From Eublepharis macularius (Eukaryota; Chordata; Lepidosauria; Squamata; Eublepharidae): DNA of 64,000 nucleotides. The position numbers and the translations under genes were made by a program. The DNA is taken from assembly GCF_028583425.1 (NCBI RefSeq), contig NC_072791.1:43407368-43471367 (forward strand), written 5' to 3'. The notes beneath the pieces are model-generated. The model ran no database searches. It was not told where the DNA came from and worked only from the letters and a program-made list of their open reading frames with translations. Numbering within the stretch: position 1 is the stretch's first letter; each line of letters starts with the position of its first letter. Positions 10,377 to 23,538 of the stretch are shown one piece after another.

Positions 10377-10616
10377 TAGGGCTTTTTTCAGCTAGAACGT
10401 GGTGGGAGTTCTAGAGCCTCTTGAAAATGGTCACGTGGCTGGTGGCCCCGCCCCCTGATCTCCAGACAGAGGGGAGTTAGATTGCTGTGGTGCAGAGGGC
10501 AATCTCAACTCCCCTCTGTCTGGAGATCAGGGGGCGGGGCCACTAACCATGTGGCCATTTTCTCCGAGGGCAACCCACTGAGTTCCACCGCCTCTTTTCC
10601 CAGTAAAAAAGCCCTG
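10377..10616. mobile_element. Palindromic hAT-like MITE
   Basis: A 240-bp element with terminal inverted repeats (TAGGGCTTTTTT at the left, AAAAAAGCCCTG at the right) and perfect 8-bp TSDs. The centre is a near-perfect fold-back. The left arm 10,423-10,485 pairs with 10,499-10,562 around a 13-nt loop, and about 44 of 45 innermost bases are complementary. There is no coding capacity, so it depended on a hAT transposase elsewhere. A related, more decayed copy is at 45.8 kb. Confidence 0.85.
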
Positions 10617-10624
10617 CCCTTAAT
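10617..10624 (+). repeat. 8-bp target duplication, right of MITE
   Basis: CCCTTAAT, identical to 10,369-10,376. Confidence 0.85.
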
Positions 10625-10679
10625 AGAACACAATCCTCTGAAGTCTGCAAATGTTCCTGATACTGATTGTACTAATCTC

Positions 10680-10735
10680 ACCCTATGTAATCTGCCTTGA
10701 GTCTCAGTGAGAAAGGCAGACTATAAATGACATAC
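10680..10735 (+). mobile_element. LINE 3'-end fragment (L2/CR1 type)
   Basis: TGCCTTGAGTCTCAGTGAGA followed by AAGGCAGACTATAAAT is the 3'-terminal signature of L2/CR1-like elements in reptiles. Only the last ~55 bp are recognisable. Confidence 0.6.
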
Positions 10736-10739
10736 GTAA

Positions 10740-13700
10740 AGGAAGTGATTTTCATGTATGTTCCTGATGCTCCCATCCTTGTGATTTTTTGCTGCAAACT
10801 GACAAGCACATTTGGATAAAGGCTTAGGGAATGAGTTTCTTTGGCCCTAATCTATACTTCCCTTGCTTCCATTCATTACCTTATTCTTGTTTTAATGTAT
10901 GATGCAATAATGCATTTTGGGAGCTTATTCTCTAAAGACTGAGACATTTGTTAAGTCTGGTATAGTGGTTTTTCCAAAGGCAAAGCTGATCAAAGTCTCC
11001 ATGTTGGTTCAACAGAAGTCTCTAGATTCACTCCTCCCTTTCCAATCCTAATAGTTCCTTTTATTCCTTTTGAAACCTGTCTTCCTGTGCCTGCCATTGG
11101 CATGGGTTCAAGGGGTGACATCCATGATGCATTCAAACAAATGATCTAGCTAATGCCGGCTTTTATCATCCAAGCGACTGGTATTGTGAATATTTGCAGA
11201 TTCTGATATGCTTGGATGACAAATGTCATCTTGATGTCTTGACATCACGATAAAATGTTGATCTGGCAATGCACTGTGTGACAAAAAAGGCAGTGTGTTG
11301 AACAAAGTTGATTTATCTTTTAAATTTAAAGCGTATACTTTTAAAGCTCTACTTTTCCCAATCTAAAGGCTGAAAAGAAAGAGGCTTTTACATGTTTGCA
11401 ATCATCACTGTCATCTAATATTGAAAGCGGCTGATGAATATCGAACAGGAGATTGAATTGCTTTTCTGTCCATAAGAAAAAATGCTGCTGTTGATGTGAC
11501 TCACTACAGGCTTTACAACCTGGCATGCAAAACTTATGCAAACTAGCGAGGCCTTGTGAATAACAAATCAGGAGTAATTGCTGTGGTAACCAAAACTATC
11601 AAGCCTGTGAGCTTGACATTGCTAATGGGACTTGGACTTGGCCATGCAGAGAGGGGCAGCCTTGGAGAAGAGGAGCCGCCATATCACCTTCTTTGTACCA
11701 GCAGGGCTTCTTTCGGGAAACTCAAGTGTTTGGTTGGGCGGGTGGGAATATCACATTTCTGACTGGCTGTGTTTAGTCACACATTACATGCTGTAAACTA
11801 CTTTGTTTTCTCTGGCCTTCCTCTGTTTTGAAAAATGTAGCTGCAACTTCAGAGAAACCTTAAGACTAATGCTGCCTCCATTACTATCTTCGGGACCATC
11901 TGACTTCTACCATAGACTATTGATAATCCACAAACCACTGTTTAAGGACAGCAGTTTCAGGTTTTTACAAATTGGAAGTTCCTGATATAACCAGTATATG
12001 ATATGGCAACTGGAATGGATATCCAAAACGTAATGGTTTTCCAATAAAAGTGAACGTTATATACAATAATTGTGTTAGTGCCTACCAAATTAATCTGAGT
12101 CTAAATTGGTTTGCCTCTTATTTATAATGTGTAGAAAGGAGCTTTTAAAGTTCTGATAAATTTAGTTTAGGCTTCTGTTTCTTTTTGGGTTCTCAGATTG
12201 ATCTATTCAGAATTGTAAGCCATTTGAGTAGCAGCTGCATCAGAACTGTGTGGCACTACAGCATGGGCACAGTCCTGTTTATAGTAAAATATGTGCAAGT
12301 CATCCCATTGATTTCAGTGGCACTTCTGTATTGTAGTTTACTGTTCAGTTTTTCTCGTGTTAATGATTGAGCACATAATGGGTTGGAATCAGTAATTTAT
12401 GGGTGCAAATATCACAGAACTTCCCCATGTTCCCTTTTACTCTAGCAGCTTTTGCCAACCTTGGGAATTCCTGAGATTACAGGATCTGCATAGACCTCAC
12501 CCTTTATCAGGTTTGGAGGCTGCATGGAATAGAGGGCAGGTAGCAAAACTGTCCCCTTCCATCAGCAACCTCTGAGTAGGAGGAGCAGCTTTGCCCCTTT
12601 TCAATGTAGCACATAATGTTCTCTCTACTATTAATCCACACAGGTCCCACAACCCCAGGAATAAACTATTTCAGGGTGTCAAAAGCTGCTGTGGAGGGGT
12701 ACGAGGGAAAGAGGAGCATTCTCCGGTGCCCATTGTGTTGAACCCAGCCAACTCCCGGTACACCATGTATGGATTTTCCCTCTGCACCCATCCCCCACCA
12801 ATCTCTTCTGACCTAGAAGGGTGATTTCACCTAGTTCTCTCTCTGCACTCTCTCCCATGCTGGGTTTTTGTTCACAGTAGGGCTCTGCAGTTCCAGAAAC
12901 CATCAGCTCTACAAGTAAAAGGGGACTGTTGGGGAAGGGGAACATGAGCAAATCCATGCCTGCCCAGCTCCTATAATGAAATAATTATTAAATCTGCATT
13001 CTAGATATTCAGTAGAGTAGATCTGCTGCTTAACAGTAATGAGTAATGATGCACCCTCGAAAGATTTGGGGGTATGTGCTGATATGAACACATCTCCATT
13101 GCTTATTTCTAACGGCTTAAGTATTTTGTTGACTTTTATTAAAGGTGTTGCAGAAGTTAAAATAACTGCATGCCTTGTAATTTTTTTTTTAGACTCCAGA
13201 GTATAAAAAATGAGCAAATGAACTTTGCTGTAGTCTTTCAGGATCATTATCCGCATTCAGATCCCGGGATTTGAATTGAATGTCAACCCTTCAGCACTTC
13301 TAAATCCAGCGGAGCAGATCTGCAGCATAAACTAGTCATGTGTTATAGGGAAAATACCTCCACACATCTGTAGAGTAACAAGCAGCAGCTGTGATTCGAG
13401 CTCAAAAAACAAACAGGTCTTTAAAAAAAAAACCTACAAATTGATACCAATGTCATGATGGTTATACCACTGAATTGAACATCCTGGTTAAACATGTTCC
13501 CCTTTTAAAAAGATGGTTGCATCCTTTGCAGTGTAAACTTGGAGAGAAAATGGCCTCTTAAGAACAGAGTAAGGAGATGAGCTGATAAAATGTTAAAAAG
13601 CTGTTATACTTCAAGTGCCAAGAATCTGTCATACAGCTTTAAAGCAAGTGTGGGGGTGGAAAGGATTATGTTATAAGCAGAGTATCAACTGCTGTACTCT

Positions 13701-15860
13701 AACATAAAAGGGGAAAGTAGCAATCCGGTCTCTAGTGATAAATGCATGGTATGTCTCAAATGCCAGGTTTGCTTAGCAGTCATCATGGTGTTATGACAGC
13801 TGAACATGTTGCCGTATTACATTACAAATAGCCTGCCTGTTGTGCAAGAGAATGGTGTGCTGCTCTGAAACTGCAGCATAAAGGGGAAGGGGCTAGGATA
13901 ATTTCCTTTTGAAACTCCTTTGTAAAGCTGCAGTATACATTTTTAACCATATTTCATACAATTTGGACTTCACATGATACTGAGTCCTCCTCTTTATAGA
14001 ACTGAAGACACTGGATACCCTTACTCAATCAAATCACTGCTTAAGTTACTTCTGATGCCTTCTAAAGTTTGGGAGGACTGTGGTTTGGGTCCTACAACAT
14101 TGCTTTATCTGCAGCCACTGCAGAGGGTTTCCTCACTTCCTCTGCTGCTAGCACTTAATCCTCCTGTTTAAGGGCTTCTTGAAAACACTGAGTTTGTGTG
14201 TGCAGAAGGGTTAGCAGCAGTAGAAGTAAATGCTTCAGAAGAGGAAAGCCTCCACAGCGGCTGGAGAAAAGAACTACAGAAACATGTGTAGTTAGTAGAC
14301 ATATTAAACTATTTGCTGTGTGTGAAAAATTGCAATATTTCTTTCTAGCAGTTCATGGTGCAACCATATAGTAGTTAAGGTGACAGAAATTAGTAGGGTA
14401 TATGCCCATGAGCTTGAGTTGCTAAACTGAGTTTGTGTAATCTTCATCCAAAATGTATTCCCACCTGTGCGCTCAGGAAGTTGTATTCTGCCTTCGTTTT
14501 ACATGGTTCTACTTCTAGCACATGGTTTTAAAATAGTGTAGAGCTTTACGGGAAACTATGAGAACAGGGAAATGGTTTAATAATCTTACAAGTTTTCTTC
14601 ACTATGAAGATCTGAAATTCCTTGAGTTGGATCATGTCATACAACAGTGCCAGTAATGTTGGGTAAAAATGAGCCTAAGGAAAGTAAAATGTATTCAAAT
14701 TCTGGAAGTCTGAAAGATGGAGATGTACCTCACCATTCTATGTATGCATGTATTCAGAAGTACCACGAGTTAAATACTAATTCCCTTGCATAAACATTTC
14801 TTGTTTAGTTTGACAAAGAAATTCATGTAGCTAGCTAGCTAATTAAAAGAGGGATTGTCTCTCTCAGCTAAACTTGATGAGATAGATTGGGGTCTGATGT
14901 CTGGCAAGCCTTGAGTCTGACCTCTTTTTTGGTCTTTGGCAGTTAAGTTCAACTGATTAGGAAACCACAATGCAGGTGAGATGAACCTGAACACAAACTA
15001 AGCTGGGAGATCACTTTTCAGACAAGCGAGTGACAGTTAACATTAGTGTTCTTTGGCATGTCCAACCCGAATTGGGGGAAGTGGCAGATAATAACTGCTG
15101 CTATATTGATAAACATATTGCTAACACAAGTCGAGTCTAGGACAGAACTTTGTCAACTGGGCCATCCCTCTCCTGTGGTCAACATCCCCTTGCCTCTGAG
15201 TTCTTTATCATGGTGCTGGGGCACGTCATTCTGGCATGAGACTTGTTGTGGGAGAGAGAGGTTTAGGGGGCAAGTAGCAAATCACTGTGCGTTACATATA
15301 TCTATTTGCATTCCCTCTTGTTTTGAAAATGTATAAGTGATGCAGCTGATGCCTTGGGAATAATTAATGGGTTTAAGCTTTTAACATGTAAAATGCCTGA
15401 GGGGACATAGTAGTCTTTGTGTCCAACTTAATTGTTTTCAAAACAGACAGTTCAGCAAATATACTAATTTGGGGACTTTTTGAGCTTGCTCCATTTATAG
15501 TGAGATTCCTGGTAGCTTTTAAAAATTGTTTGAAGTATATATACTGCACGAGTGCTGCAGCCTTTTAACTCAAGCAGACAGGTTTTGTTTCTGAATAATT
15601 AAAAAGGGCTTCTCTTCCTTTCATCAAAACCCTGATGTAGAGCTTGTTTGATAAACCTCTTTTATCAGCAAAATAAGAATCCAGTAGCATTTTAGATACT
15701 AACAGAATTGAAATATTAAACTTACACAAATCAGAGCTCACTTATCAGGTACATCAAGGCCGGTGCATTTAATCTGAGTGAACTGTTTACTATTTTGATT
15801 AGATTGTAACATCTTTCCCGTGCCTGCCTTTCTGTTGAATGTAAATGCATCAGATGCATG
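10740..15860. other. Intronic DNA, no gene recognised
   Basis: About 5 kb of AT-rich intron. Short open frames here lack domains or conserved motifs. A somewhat GC-richer patch at 12.4-12.95 kb may be an old repeat but was not assigned. Nothing else recognised. Confidence 0.5.
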
Positions 15861-15985
15861 TACACTTCATGCATTTGATGAAGTGAGCTCTGACTCATGG
15901 AAGTTTATACTAAATTCTTTTAATCTCTATGATGCCAGAGGACTACTGTTTTGTTGCTACAGACAAACACAGCTACCTATCTGGA
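15861..15985 (+). mobile_element. PLE-type 3' tail relic, family B
   Basis: GCATTTGATGAAGTGAGCTC, CTGACTCAT and GAAGTTTATAC are followed by a degenerate TTGCTACAGACAAACACAGC. The order and the motif (GTGAG pairing with CTCAT, then GGAA) parallel the tails of the complete PLE at 26.5 kb with different stem bases. No TSD was found. Confidence 0.6.
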
Positions 15986-16194
15986 ATTATCAGTTCTGCA
16001 AAGACATGAATGCAATTACTGCGCAAAGGCAAACTGATGATGCTGCATGATACATATATCTAAACAACTTTGCTTTGAGTTTACAATTTGGTCTTTCTAA
16101 ATGTTGCCTACAAGATCTGAGTAGAAACTTGTACACTTTAAATAAGCAAATTGCTTTTCAGGACTGTCAGTCATGGGTAACCTGAAGAGTATTA

Positions 16195-16385
16195 TGATGA
16201 TGTGGTGTGGCCCAGTCTCATCAGATTTCAGAAGCTAAGCAGGGTTGGCCCTGGTTGGCATATGGGTGGAAGACTGGGATTGCTCTGCATAGGCAGGCAA
16301 TGGCAAACCACCTCTGCTCCTTATTTACCTTGAAAAGTCTTTGATTGGGTCACTGTAAGTCGTTGCAACGTGATGGCACGCATGT
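16195..16385 (+). mobile_element. 5S-rRNA-derived SINE
   Basis: Second copy of the family at 541-745. It reads CAGAAGCTAAGCAGGGTTGG, then GTGGAAGACTGGGATTGC and GCAGGCAATGGCAAACCACC, and ends near GTGATGGCACGCATG. Divergence is higher than in the first copy. Confidence 0.85.
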
Positions 16386-17339
16386 ACATATAATATTGTG
16401 ATGTAACGAGGACTTCTGCTGCCCCTTCTGCTTGATACTTCCTTTAAATTATAAATAAGAAATAAGCATAGGAGTCTTTGGTGTTGATAAGTGATAGCCC
16501 CTTATAAGATTGCTCACAGTGTTGATCCAGGATACCTTTTCAACACTCCTGGGTGTTTTCTTTCTGCAGTGGTTGCTATAATTCACCTTGTTGGCCTTGC
16601 TTCTTTTACCTCCCCAGTCGAGTCAAGATTCCTGACCTAGAGCTGTGGCACATTGCCCTTGTTCTTTAGCTCTCTGTGATGACTCCCTAGTGCCTTGGTC
16701 CTCTCCTTATAATCCTTAACATTTAATCACTCTGTTCCTGACTTTCTTCATCTCTCCTTAATTGCATCCTTGATTTTTCTGAAACCTTATCTAGTGGGCC
16801 ACTTTTTCCACTCCTCCTTGCATGCCTCTTCTGTGCCAGTCCTTGAGCCTAAAATAGCCAGGGCCTGCCTCTCCAAGCTTAATCCCTCTTCAGAACACTC
16901 CAGTGATGTAAGGGTCGTGGGTTAATATAGCCCTCAGCACCCTGGTTATTTTTTATTATTTGGTGCTGTCCTGAGTTTGTTTTCTATTGTCTCTTTATTC
17001 TATATATTACTCTGGATAGAAAGCCCTTGAGGTAGCACACTAGGGTAACAATAGTAATGCTCCCTTCTATTTAGAATATGTATGTAACAGGTTTAATTGG
17101 TTGCTTTTATAGTTAGTGAATTTATTTAGTGTTTTCCACATTTTAAACGTTATTTAATGCCTGTTTATCAACAGTTAAATTTTTAAATTGCATACCCATA
17201 ACAAATGGATTATTTCTCCATCAGATGCCTTCTCAGACTAAGGGGCTTGCACTTGGCATGTAGGGAGCAAACTTCTCAACTTGAGACACTTGTTGAAAAT
17301 ATTAAATGTTAAAGAGAAGAGTGTGTGAGAAAGAGAGAG

Positions 17340-17860
17340 AGATGTGCTGTGCTGTCATGTATCTTCCAACTCATAATAACCCTATGAATGAATGCCCTCC
17401 AAAATGTCCTGTCCTTGACAACTTTGTTCAGATTTTACAAACTGAAGGCTATGGCTTCCTTTACTGACTCAATCCATCTCATGTTCGGTTTTCCTCTTTG
17501 TCTACTGCCTTCCATCTTTCCTAGCATTATTATCTTTTCTAGTGACTCTTGTCTTCTCATGATGTGATCAAAGTACAATGGCCTCAGTTTCATCACTTTA
17601 GCTTCTAGGGAGAATTTAACTGGAAACCATTCTGTTTACCCATATTCTGTCCTATCAGTAGCCAGAGTACAAGTTGTGCCTCAAGACAATCAGATATTGT
17701 GGTAAACCTATTTTTTTAAACCGTTCATAGCTTTTCATGAACCATACAGTGGAAGGCTTTGCTGTTACCTATATAAAACACAAACTGATTTTCTTCTGAA
17801 GCTCTCTGGTACACTCCAGTAACCACTGTAAATTTACAGAGAGAATTATTCTATGTACAA
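17340..17860 (-). mobile_element. RTE/BovB-type LINE fragment
   Basis: On the minus strand, 17,640-17,340 reads as the C-terminal part of a BovB-type RT with stops: a KLRPLYFDHIMRRQESLEKI block, then GKMEGSRQRGKPNMRWIESV. The adjoining 17,640-17,860 matches the more upstream BovB RT region at the DNA level (around AGCAAAGCCTTCCACTG). BovB is common in squamates. The copy is decayed. Confidence 0.75.
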
Positions 17861-18119
17861 TGACAGCAGCCCCTCATCCACAATCAGCATACCATCTGAT
17901 TGTGATAAATCATGACTTTGATCAGTTGGCATTGTCCGAATACAAATGGGTAGCTAATAGCTGATTTTGCTTCACAGCTAAAGAAGAACTACAGCCTCTC
18001 CTTTAAGGGATAGTATGATGGCTGCATGAACAGAATTTCTGAGACTGATGTCTTTGCGAACAGCATGTTGCTCCAGATGAACCCTATCTCCACCAAGCAA
18101 ACTACTTCAGGGAGTTAGT

Positions 18120-18600
18120 TCTAATTAATCTCTTATTGCCAGTTTCTTCCATCAGCATCGTTATACACACAGCTGTACATTTCAGGTACAGAAGTACTTT
18201 ATGGTGTGGGGTTCCACAGGGCACAACCTTGTCCCCCATGCTATTCAAGCTCTATATGAAGCCATTAGGGGAAATCATTCCTAGCTTTGGAATTGGATAC
18301 TATCAATATGCTGATGGGACCCAATTCCATATCTCCCTATCCAAATCTCCTAAGTCGCTGCCTATCTGATGCTAAAAGTGAATAAATTGAAACTACATCC
18401 TGACAAGGCAGAGGTAATGCTGGTTGGGAAGGTGGATAATTTGAAGGACATTGTGCTTCTCATCTTAGATGAGGTTCTGCTGGCCCTTGCTGACATGGGT
18501 AACTAGGCCATGCTGGACTTCTGGTTCTGTCTGTAGAGTTTCAGTAATGCCTCCAGGCTCCTCTAGTTAAAGATGACATGCTGCTTTTCCCTAGGGAATG
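18120..18600 (+). mobile_element. L2-type LINE fragment (RT palm)
   Basis: One frame (18,136-18,369) reads the L2 RT signature: GVPQGTTLSPMLFKLYMKPL, then IGYYQYADGTQFHISLS. The usual catalytic YADD is mutated to YADG. Downstream, KLHPDKAEVMLVGKVDN-like coding appears in another frame. Relic. Confidence 0.82.
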
Positions 18601-21214
18601 GATCTCCTTCTTCCTTGGCAACATAACTTTATGACAACTTTACTTAGATCCAGTCTTCCCTTACAATACATAACTGGAATTGGAATTGGACGAAAGAAAC
18701 TCATATGGAATAGGAGTTTTGTTTCTTTTAATTGCAAATATTGCAATTGCAAATTGTCCCATACTTCTGGACTGTTGTGCAGCAACTCTTGTGAATTCAC
18801 TGTTATAGGCTTTTTGAAAATACAGGCTAGAGAAACTATTTTAATCTGTGCCTTATTGTGGCTAGGGATTTTTGGCATACATCAGTGACTGGGCTGCAAG
18901 TTAAAATAAACACTGCAACTCTGATCTGGAGATTGCTTACTATAATGTGGAGATGCAAGTTTGACTTTTTCTTTGGCTGGGAAAGCATACAGTGAATGTT
19001 GGCAGGCATTATTCTGAGTTCTAGCAGCCTGTCAACTTAACAAGCTGTAGCACTTCAGCTTTTTGGGCCAGATGTAGCATTTATTTTTGAGAGGTTTAGC
19101 ACCATAACTGGTTTTATCTAGCCCTTTGTTAAACTGTCAGACATTATCCTTGGTTATATGAGAACCTTGTAGGATTAGTCAGCAGAACACAGTAGCATAA
19201 GATATTCCTTGGCTATGTTTTTCATCCTCATTTAGTTGATAATTGTATAAGGAGAACTTCCCATAAGAATGGAGGAAAGCTGGCAAATTGTACACAAATG
19301 GAAGTTGTTTAGTTTTCAGTTTTCTGGAACTTGAAGGCAAATGGGACTGTGAAAATGTATAGAAAGTTGTTGACTCTGACTTCTTTAAACTCACTGGGGT
19401 TCTAATCCCACAACAGTTCGTTGGGAGGAAACTTATGGAAAATCACTGGAGCCCAGTCTTGATGTAGGTTCTTTTTGTCATCTCAGGACATTTTAGGACA
19501 ATTATAGAACATCTCTGAATGTACCAAGAGGCATAATAAACAAATAGTAAAACAATGGGCCTGCACAGCTCCATTAAATATTGCCCGACATAGAAAACGG
19601 TATTTATTAAAGCAGAATATGATGAGCAAACTTTCCAGTCAGGAATGGGGATTGGGTTGAATGTTACCAATATGGTCTATTGATTAGCGTGTAGGACTAA
19701 ATCTGAAGATCTTTGGTCCAATCTCAGTGATGCACGGACTTGCTAAATGACCTTGACAAGTCAATCAGCCACCTTCCATTTGTAAAACTGGAAAAACTAA
19801 TAATGCATTACAGTTGTGAAAAATGAAGACATTGCTTATGGAGCACTTTATATAGTGTATAATAAGTAGAAATAGTCCTATGTTACATTTGTGTGGTTTA
19901 AATTTCAGAGTAATTCTTTTTCAAAGGCTGGGATGGCTAAATCCAGTAAACCTTACAGAAACCAATTTTTATATCCTTCTAAGTAGTTTTTTTAGCAAGA
20001 GATAAAAGTAGTGGTAGTAGGCAAGCTCTTTTAAGAGTCAAGGAATCATGGTAAGCATCCAGCACTTGTGCAAAGTAATGTATGGGGTAGATTTTGAGCA
20101 GTATATGCACTTAGAGCAAGAAAGTGCATTTGGTTCAAACACGGAGATACCTTCATCAGACTCATCTGTGAAATATTTTTCCTCACCCCATCTCAAACTT
20201 TTAAACAGAACTTTTTCTAGAAACCAAAACTAAATTATCAAAGCTGTGTACAGTCCTGTTATATTGGCTTAAATTCTGTCTTATACCACTGACAGAAGAT
20301 TATTTCTGCTGGAGGGGGGGGCAACTTTCATCAATCCTCCCCTACTCTAGAGCCATATATCATGTTCAGTACTACTTCCGTGGACACTGCAAACCCTGAA
20401 GGCAGCCATTTGGCACAGGAGGGAGAAGTTCCTTTCTGCAAGTGGTTCTACTCACAGTTGGTTGGATACAACCCAGTGTATATAAAGAACATGACATGTG
20501 ATAAATGAATTCAGAGACTATACACAGTTTAGTCACACAAGAAGGCAGTGGACTAGTACTTGAGTCAGACTTAAAAATATAGCATTTTTACATCTGAAAA
20601 GCAGTATTGGTAACTATGGTTTAATATAATCATCTTAAAGCAGCGCAGTTAATACTGTTGGTTTAAGACTCCAGTTGCATTGAAAGTATGTCAGTTGTTA
20701 CCAGCATGAAACGTTAGTGTACCACAGGAACTATTATATTAGTATTTTTAACGGCCTGCATTTTCAGCTAACTTTGCAGTCTCTTGAATTGTATCTGAGG
20801 GGGGAACAAAGCTGCTGGTAGAAAAGGAAACGCTGGTGAAGTTGCCAAGATACGTTCCTTTAGACTCGAACCTAGGTTCCAAACCTCCCCTCCCCCTTCA
20901 GACTTTATGCCAGAGTTTCTGACTTGCTCAGCCACTCTATTTCTATAGAAATAGAGGCCTACGTGCATCTGAAGAAAATCTTACTCTCCCTTTCTGCCAT
21001 CTGTGGTTATTTTGATCCTGGAACACCCATGCTTGTTTCGGGGTTCTTGGGTGGTTGCTGTCTTCAGGACTTCCTTAAGCTCCGTCATCAAATAATTACC
21101 ACGGGTAGCCCTGCTTTCAGCAGAAGAGAATTGCTAGAACTCTAAACAGCAGCTGGATTGTTAGGGTTTCAGAGAAAATATCAGTAAGGCTGCTCTGTGC
21201 AGCACATCTGAGAT
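18600..21214. other. Intronic DNA, no gene recognised
   Basis: No recognisable coding region or named repeat. Polypurine and polypyrimidine patches near 20,880-20,900 only. Confidence 0.5.
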
Positions 21215-21227
21215 ACAATATCTTAAA
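21215..21227 (+). repeat. 13-bp target duplication, left of composite PLE
   Basis: ACAATATCTTAAA, repeated exactly at 26,620-26,632. It shows that everything between is one insertion. Confidence 0.9.
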
Positions 21228-22718
21228 TCCAGAGGAGTTAGCCGTGTTAGTCTGTAGTAGCAAAATCAAAAAGAGTCCAGTAGCACCTTTAAGACTAACC
21301 AATTTTATTATAGCATAAGCTTTCGAGAATCAAGTTCTCTTCATCAGATGCCTGATCAAAACTGGGCAGATACAGAAGAGGAGGGGGAAAGAGAGAGAAA
21401 AGGGAGGGGTCATAAATCACAAGAAGGCAGAATGCAATTAGCATAGAGGCGATCAAAACATTCCTTTGCTTGGAAATGTAAACATCTCCTTTTGGTGTGC
21501 AGTCAGTTTGTAGCAGTGAAGGTGTCCAATTCCTATGTAGTATAAGCCTTCGGTAACCACAGCTCTCCCTGCCAGTTGCATCTGACAAAGAGAACTGTGG
21601 TCCCCGAAAGCCCACACCAGGCGTCACTGGGCTCCCCCAGATCACGCCTCTGTAAAGAGAATCTGTTACCTGTGGTAATGTGATAACCATTCATAGTCTC
21701 TATTCAGTCCCCGCTTGACAGAGTCAAATTTGCATATGAATTCCAATTCAGCAGCCTCCCGTTGGATTTTGTTTTTGAAAGGTTTCTGTTGAACCACAGC
21801 GACCTTTAAGTCTTTGGTGGAATGTCCTGGTAGATTGAAGTGTTCTCCCACTGGTTTCTGGACGTTTCCGTTTCTAATGTCAGATTTGTGTCCATTTATT
21901 CTTTTGCGTAGAGGTTGGCTGGTTTGTCCAATGTACAGAGCAGAAGGACATTGTTGGCACATGAGGGCATATATCAGATTGGAGGATGAGCAGCTGTAAG
22001 AGCCAGAGACAGTGTAGTTGATGCCATTGGGTCCTGTAATTGTATTCCCTGGGTAGATATAGGGGCAGAGCTGGCATCTGGGTCTGTTGCAGGGCCTGGT
22101 CCCTGTGCTGGTGACTCTGCTGGCCGATTCATGATTGTAAGTGAGAAGTCGTTTAAGATTGGGGGGCTGTCTGTAGGCAAGGAAAGGTCTTCCACCCAGG
22201 GCTTCTGAGAGAGAGGTATCATTTTCCAGGATGGGTTGTAGCTCACTGATGATACGTTGGATGGGTTTGAGCTGGGAGCTATAGGTGACAACCAGTGGTG
22301 TTCTGTTGTTAGTTCCTTTAGGTTTGTCCTGGAGCAGACTGTTTCTGGGTACTAGTCTGGCCCTGTTAATTTGTTTCTTCACTTCATTTGGTGGGTACTG
22401 TAGTCCCAAAAATGCTTGTTGTAAATCTCTTAAGTGTGAGTCTCGGTCGAGAGCATTGGAGCAGATACGGTTGTAACGTAAGGCTTGGCTGTAGACAATA
22501 GACCGAGTGGTATGTTTAGGGTGGAAGCTGGAGGCATGTAGATATGAGTATCGGTCTGTTGGTTTCCGGTATAAGGTGGTATTTATTCGTCCATTATGTA
22601 GTTGTACAGTGGTGTCCAGGAAGTGTACCTGTTGTGTAGAGTGGTCCAGGCTTAGGTTGATAGTAGGGTGAAAGTTATTGAAGTCCTGATGAAATCTCTC
22701 AAGGGCTTCCTTCCCATG
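21228..22718 (-). mobile_element. Inverted truncated PLE unit
   Basis: Reverse complement of the full unit from 25,177 through its 3' end, including the last ~57 nt missing from the full unit's right end. It keeps an open C-terminal RT/GIY-YIG frame of 360 codons (22,748-21,666). It differs from the full unit by three extra codons near 22,650 and a few substitutions. Confidence 0.92.
21313..21351 (-). ncRNA. Hammerhead-like motif in inverted unit
   Basis: Same 39-nt motif on the minus strand. Confidence 0.55.
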
Positions 22719-22719
22719 T

Positions 22720-23536
22720 AATACAATTACAGGACCCAATGGCATCAACTACACTGTCTCTGGCTCTTACAGCTGCTCCTCCAATCTGATATATGCCCTC
22801 ATGTGCCAACAATGTCCTTCTGCTCTGTACATTGGACAAACCAGCCAACCTCTACGCAAAAGAATAAATGGACACAAATCTGACATTAGAAACGGAAACG
22901 TCCAGAAAGCAGTGGGAGAACACTTCAATCTACCAGGACATTCCACCAAAGACTTAAAGGTCGCTGTGGTTCAACAGAAACCTTTCAAAAACAAAATCCA
23001 ACGGGAGGCTGCTGAATTGGAATTCATATGCAAATTTGACTCTGTCAAGCGGGGACTGAATAGAGACTATGAATGGTTATCACATTACCACAGGTAACAG
23101 ATTCTCTTTACAGAGGCGTGATCTGGGGGAGCCCAGTGACGCCTGGTGTGGACTTTCGGGGACCACAGTTCTCTTTGTCAGATGCAACTGGCAGGGAGAG
23201 CTGTGGTTACCGAAGGCTTATACTACATAGGAATTGGACACCTTCACTGCTACAAACTGACTGCACACCAAAAGGAGATGTTTACATTTCCAAGCAAAGG
23301 AATGTTTTGATCGCCTCTATGCTAATTGCATTCTGCCTTCTTGTGATTTATGACCCCTCCCTTTTCTCTCTCTTTCCCCCTCCTCTTCTGTATCTGCCCA
23401 GTTTTGATCAGGCATCTGATGAAGAGAACTTGATTCTCGAAAGCTTATGCTATAATAAAATTGGTTAGTCTTAAAGGTGCTACTGGACTCTTTTTGATTT
23501 TGCTACTACAGACTAACACGGCTAACTCCTCTGGAT
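22720..23536 (+). mobile_element. Direct 5'-truncated PLE unit (pseudo-LTR)
   Basis: Corresponds to the full unit from 25,840 to its true 3' end. It joins the inverted unit through a single unmatched T at 22,719 and runs straight into the full unit. One Ser codon is missing compared with the other two units, and a Pro codon is replaced by Ala, so it was not copied from exactly the same template. Confidence 0.9.
23412..23450 (+). ncRNA. Hammerhead-like motif in pseudo-LTR unit
   Basis: Identical to 26,535-26,573. With the downstream full unit it gives the tandem spacing expected if self-cleavage released unit-length RNA. Confidence 0.6.
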
Positions 23537-23538
23537 CT

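Noticed and set aside
23461-23538. N-terminal 26-residue extension of the PLE protein (MVSLKGATG...)
   Set aside because: It is a translation of the preceding unit's 3' tail, entered through a TTG codon. The same peptide appears wherever that tail occurs (for example 49.1 and 21.3 kb).
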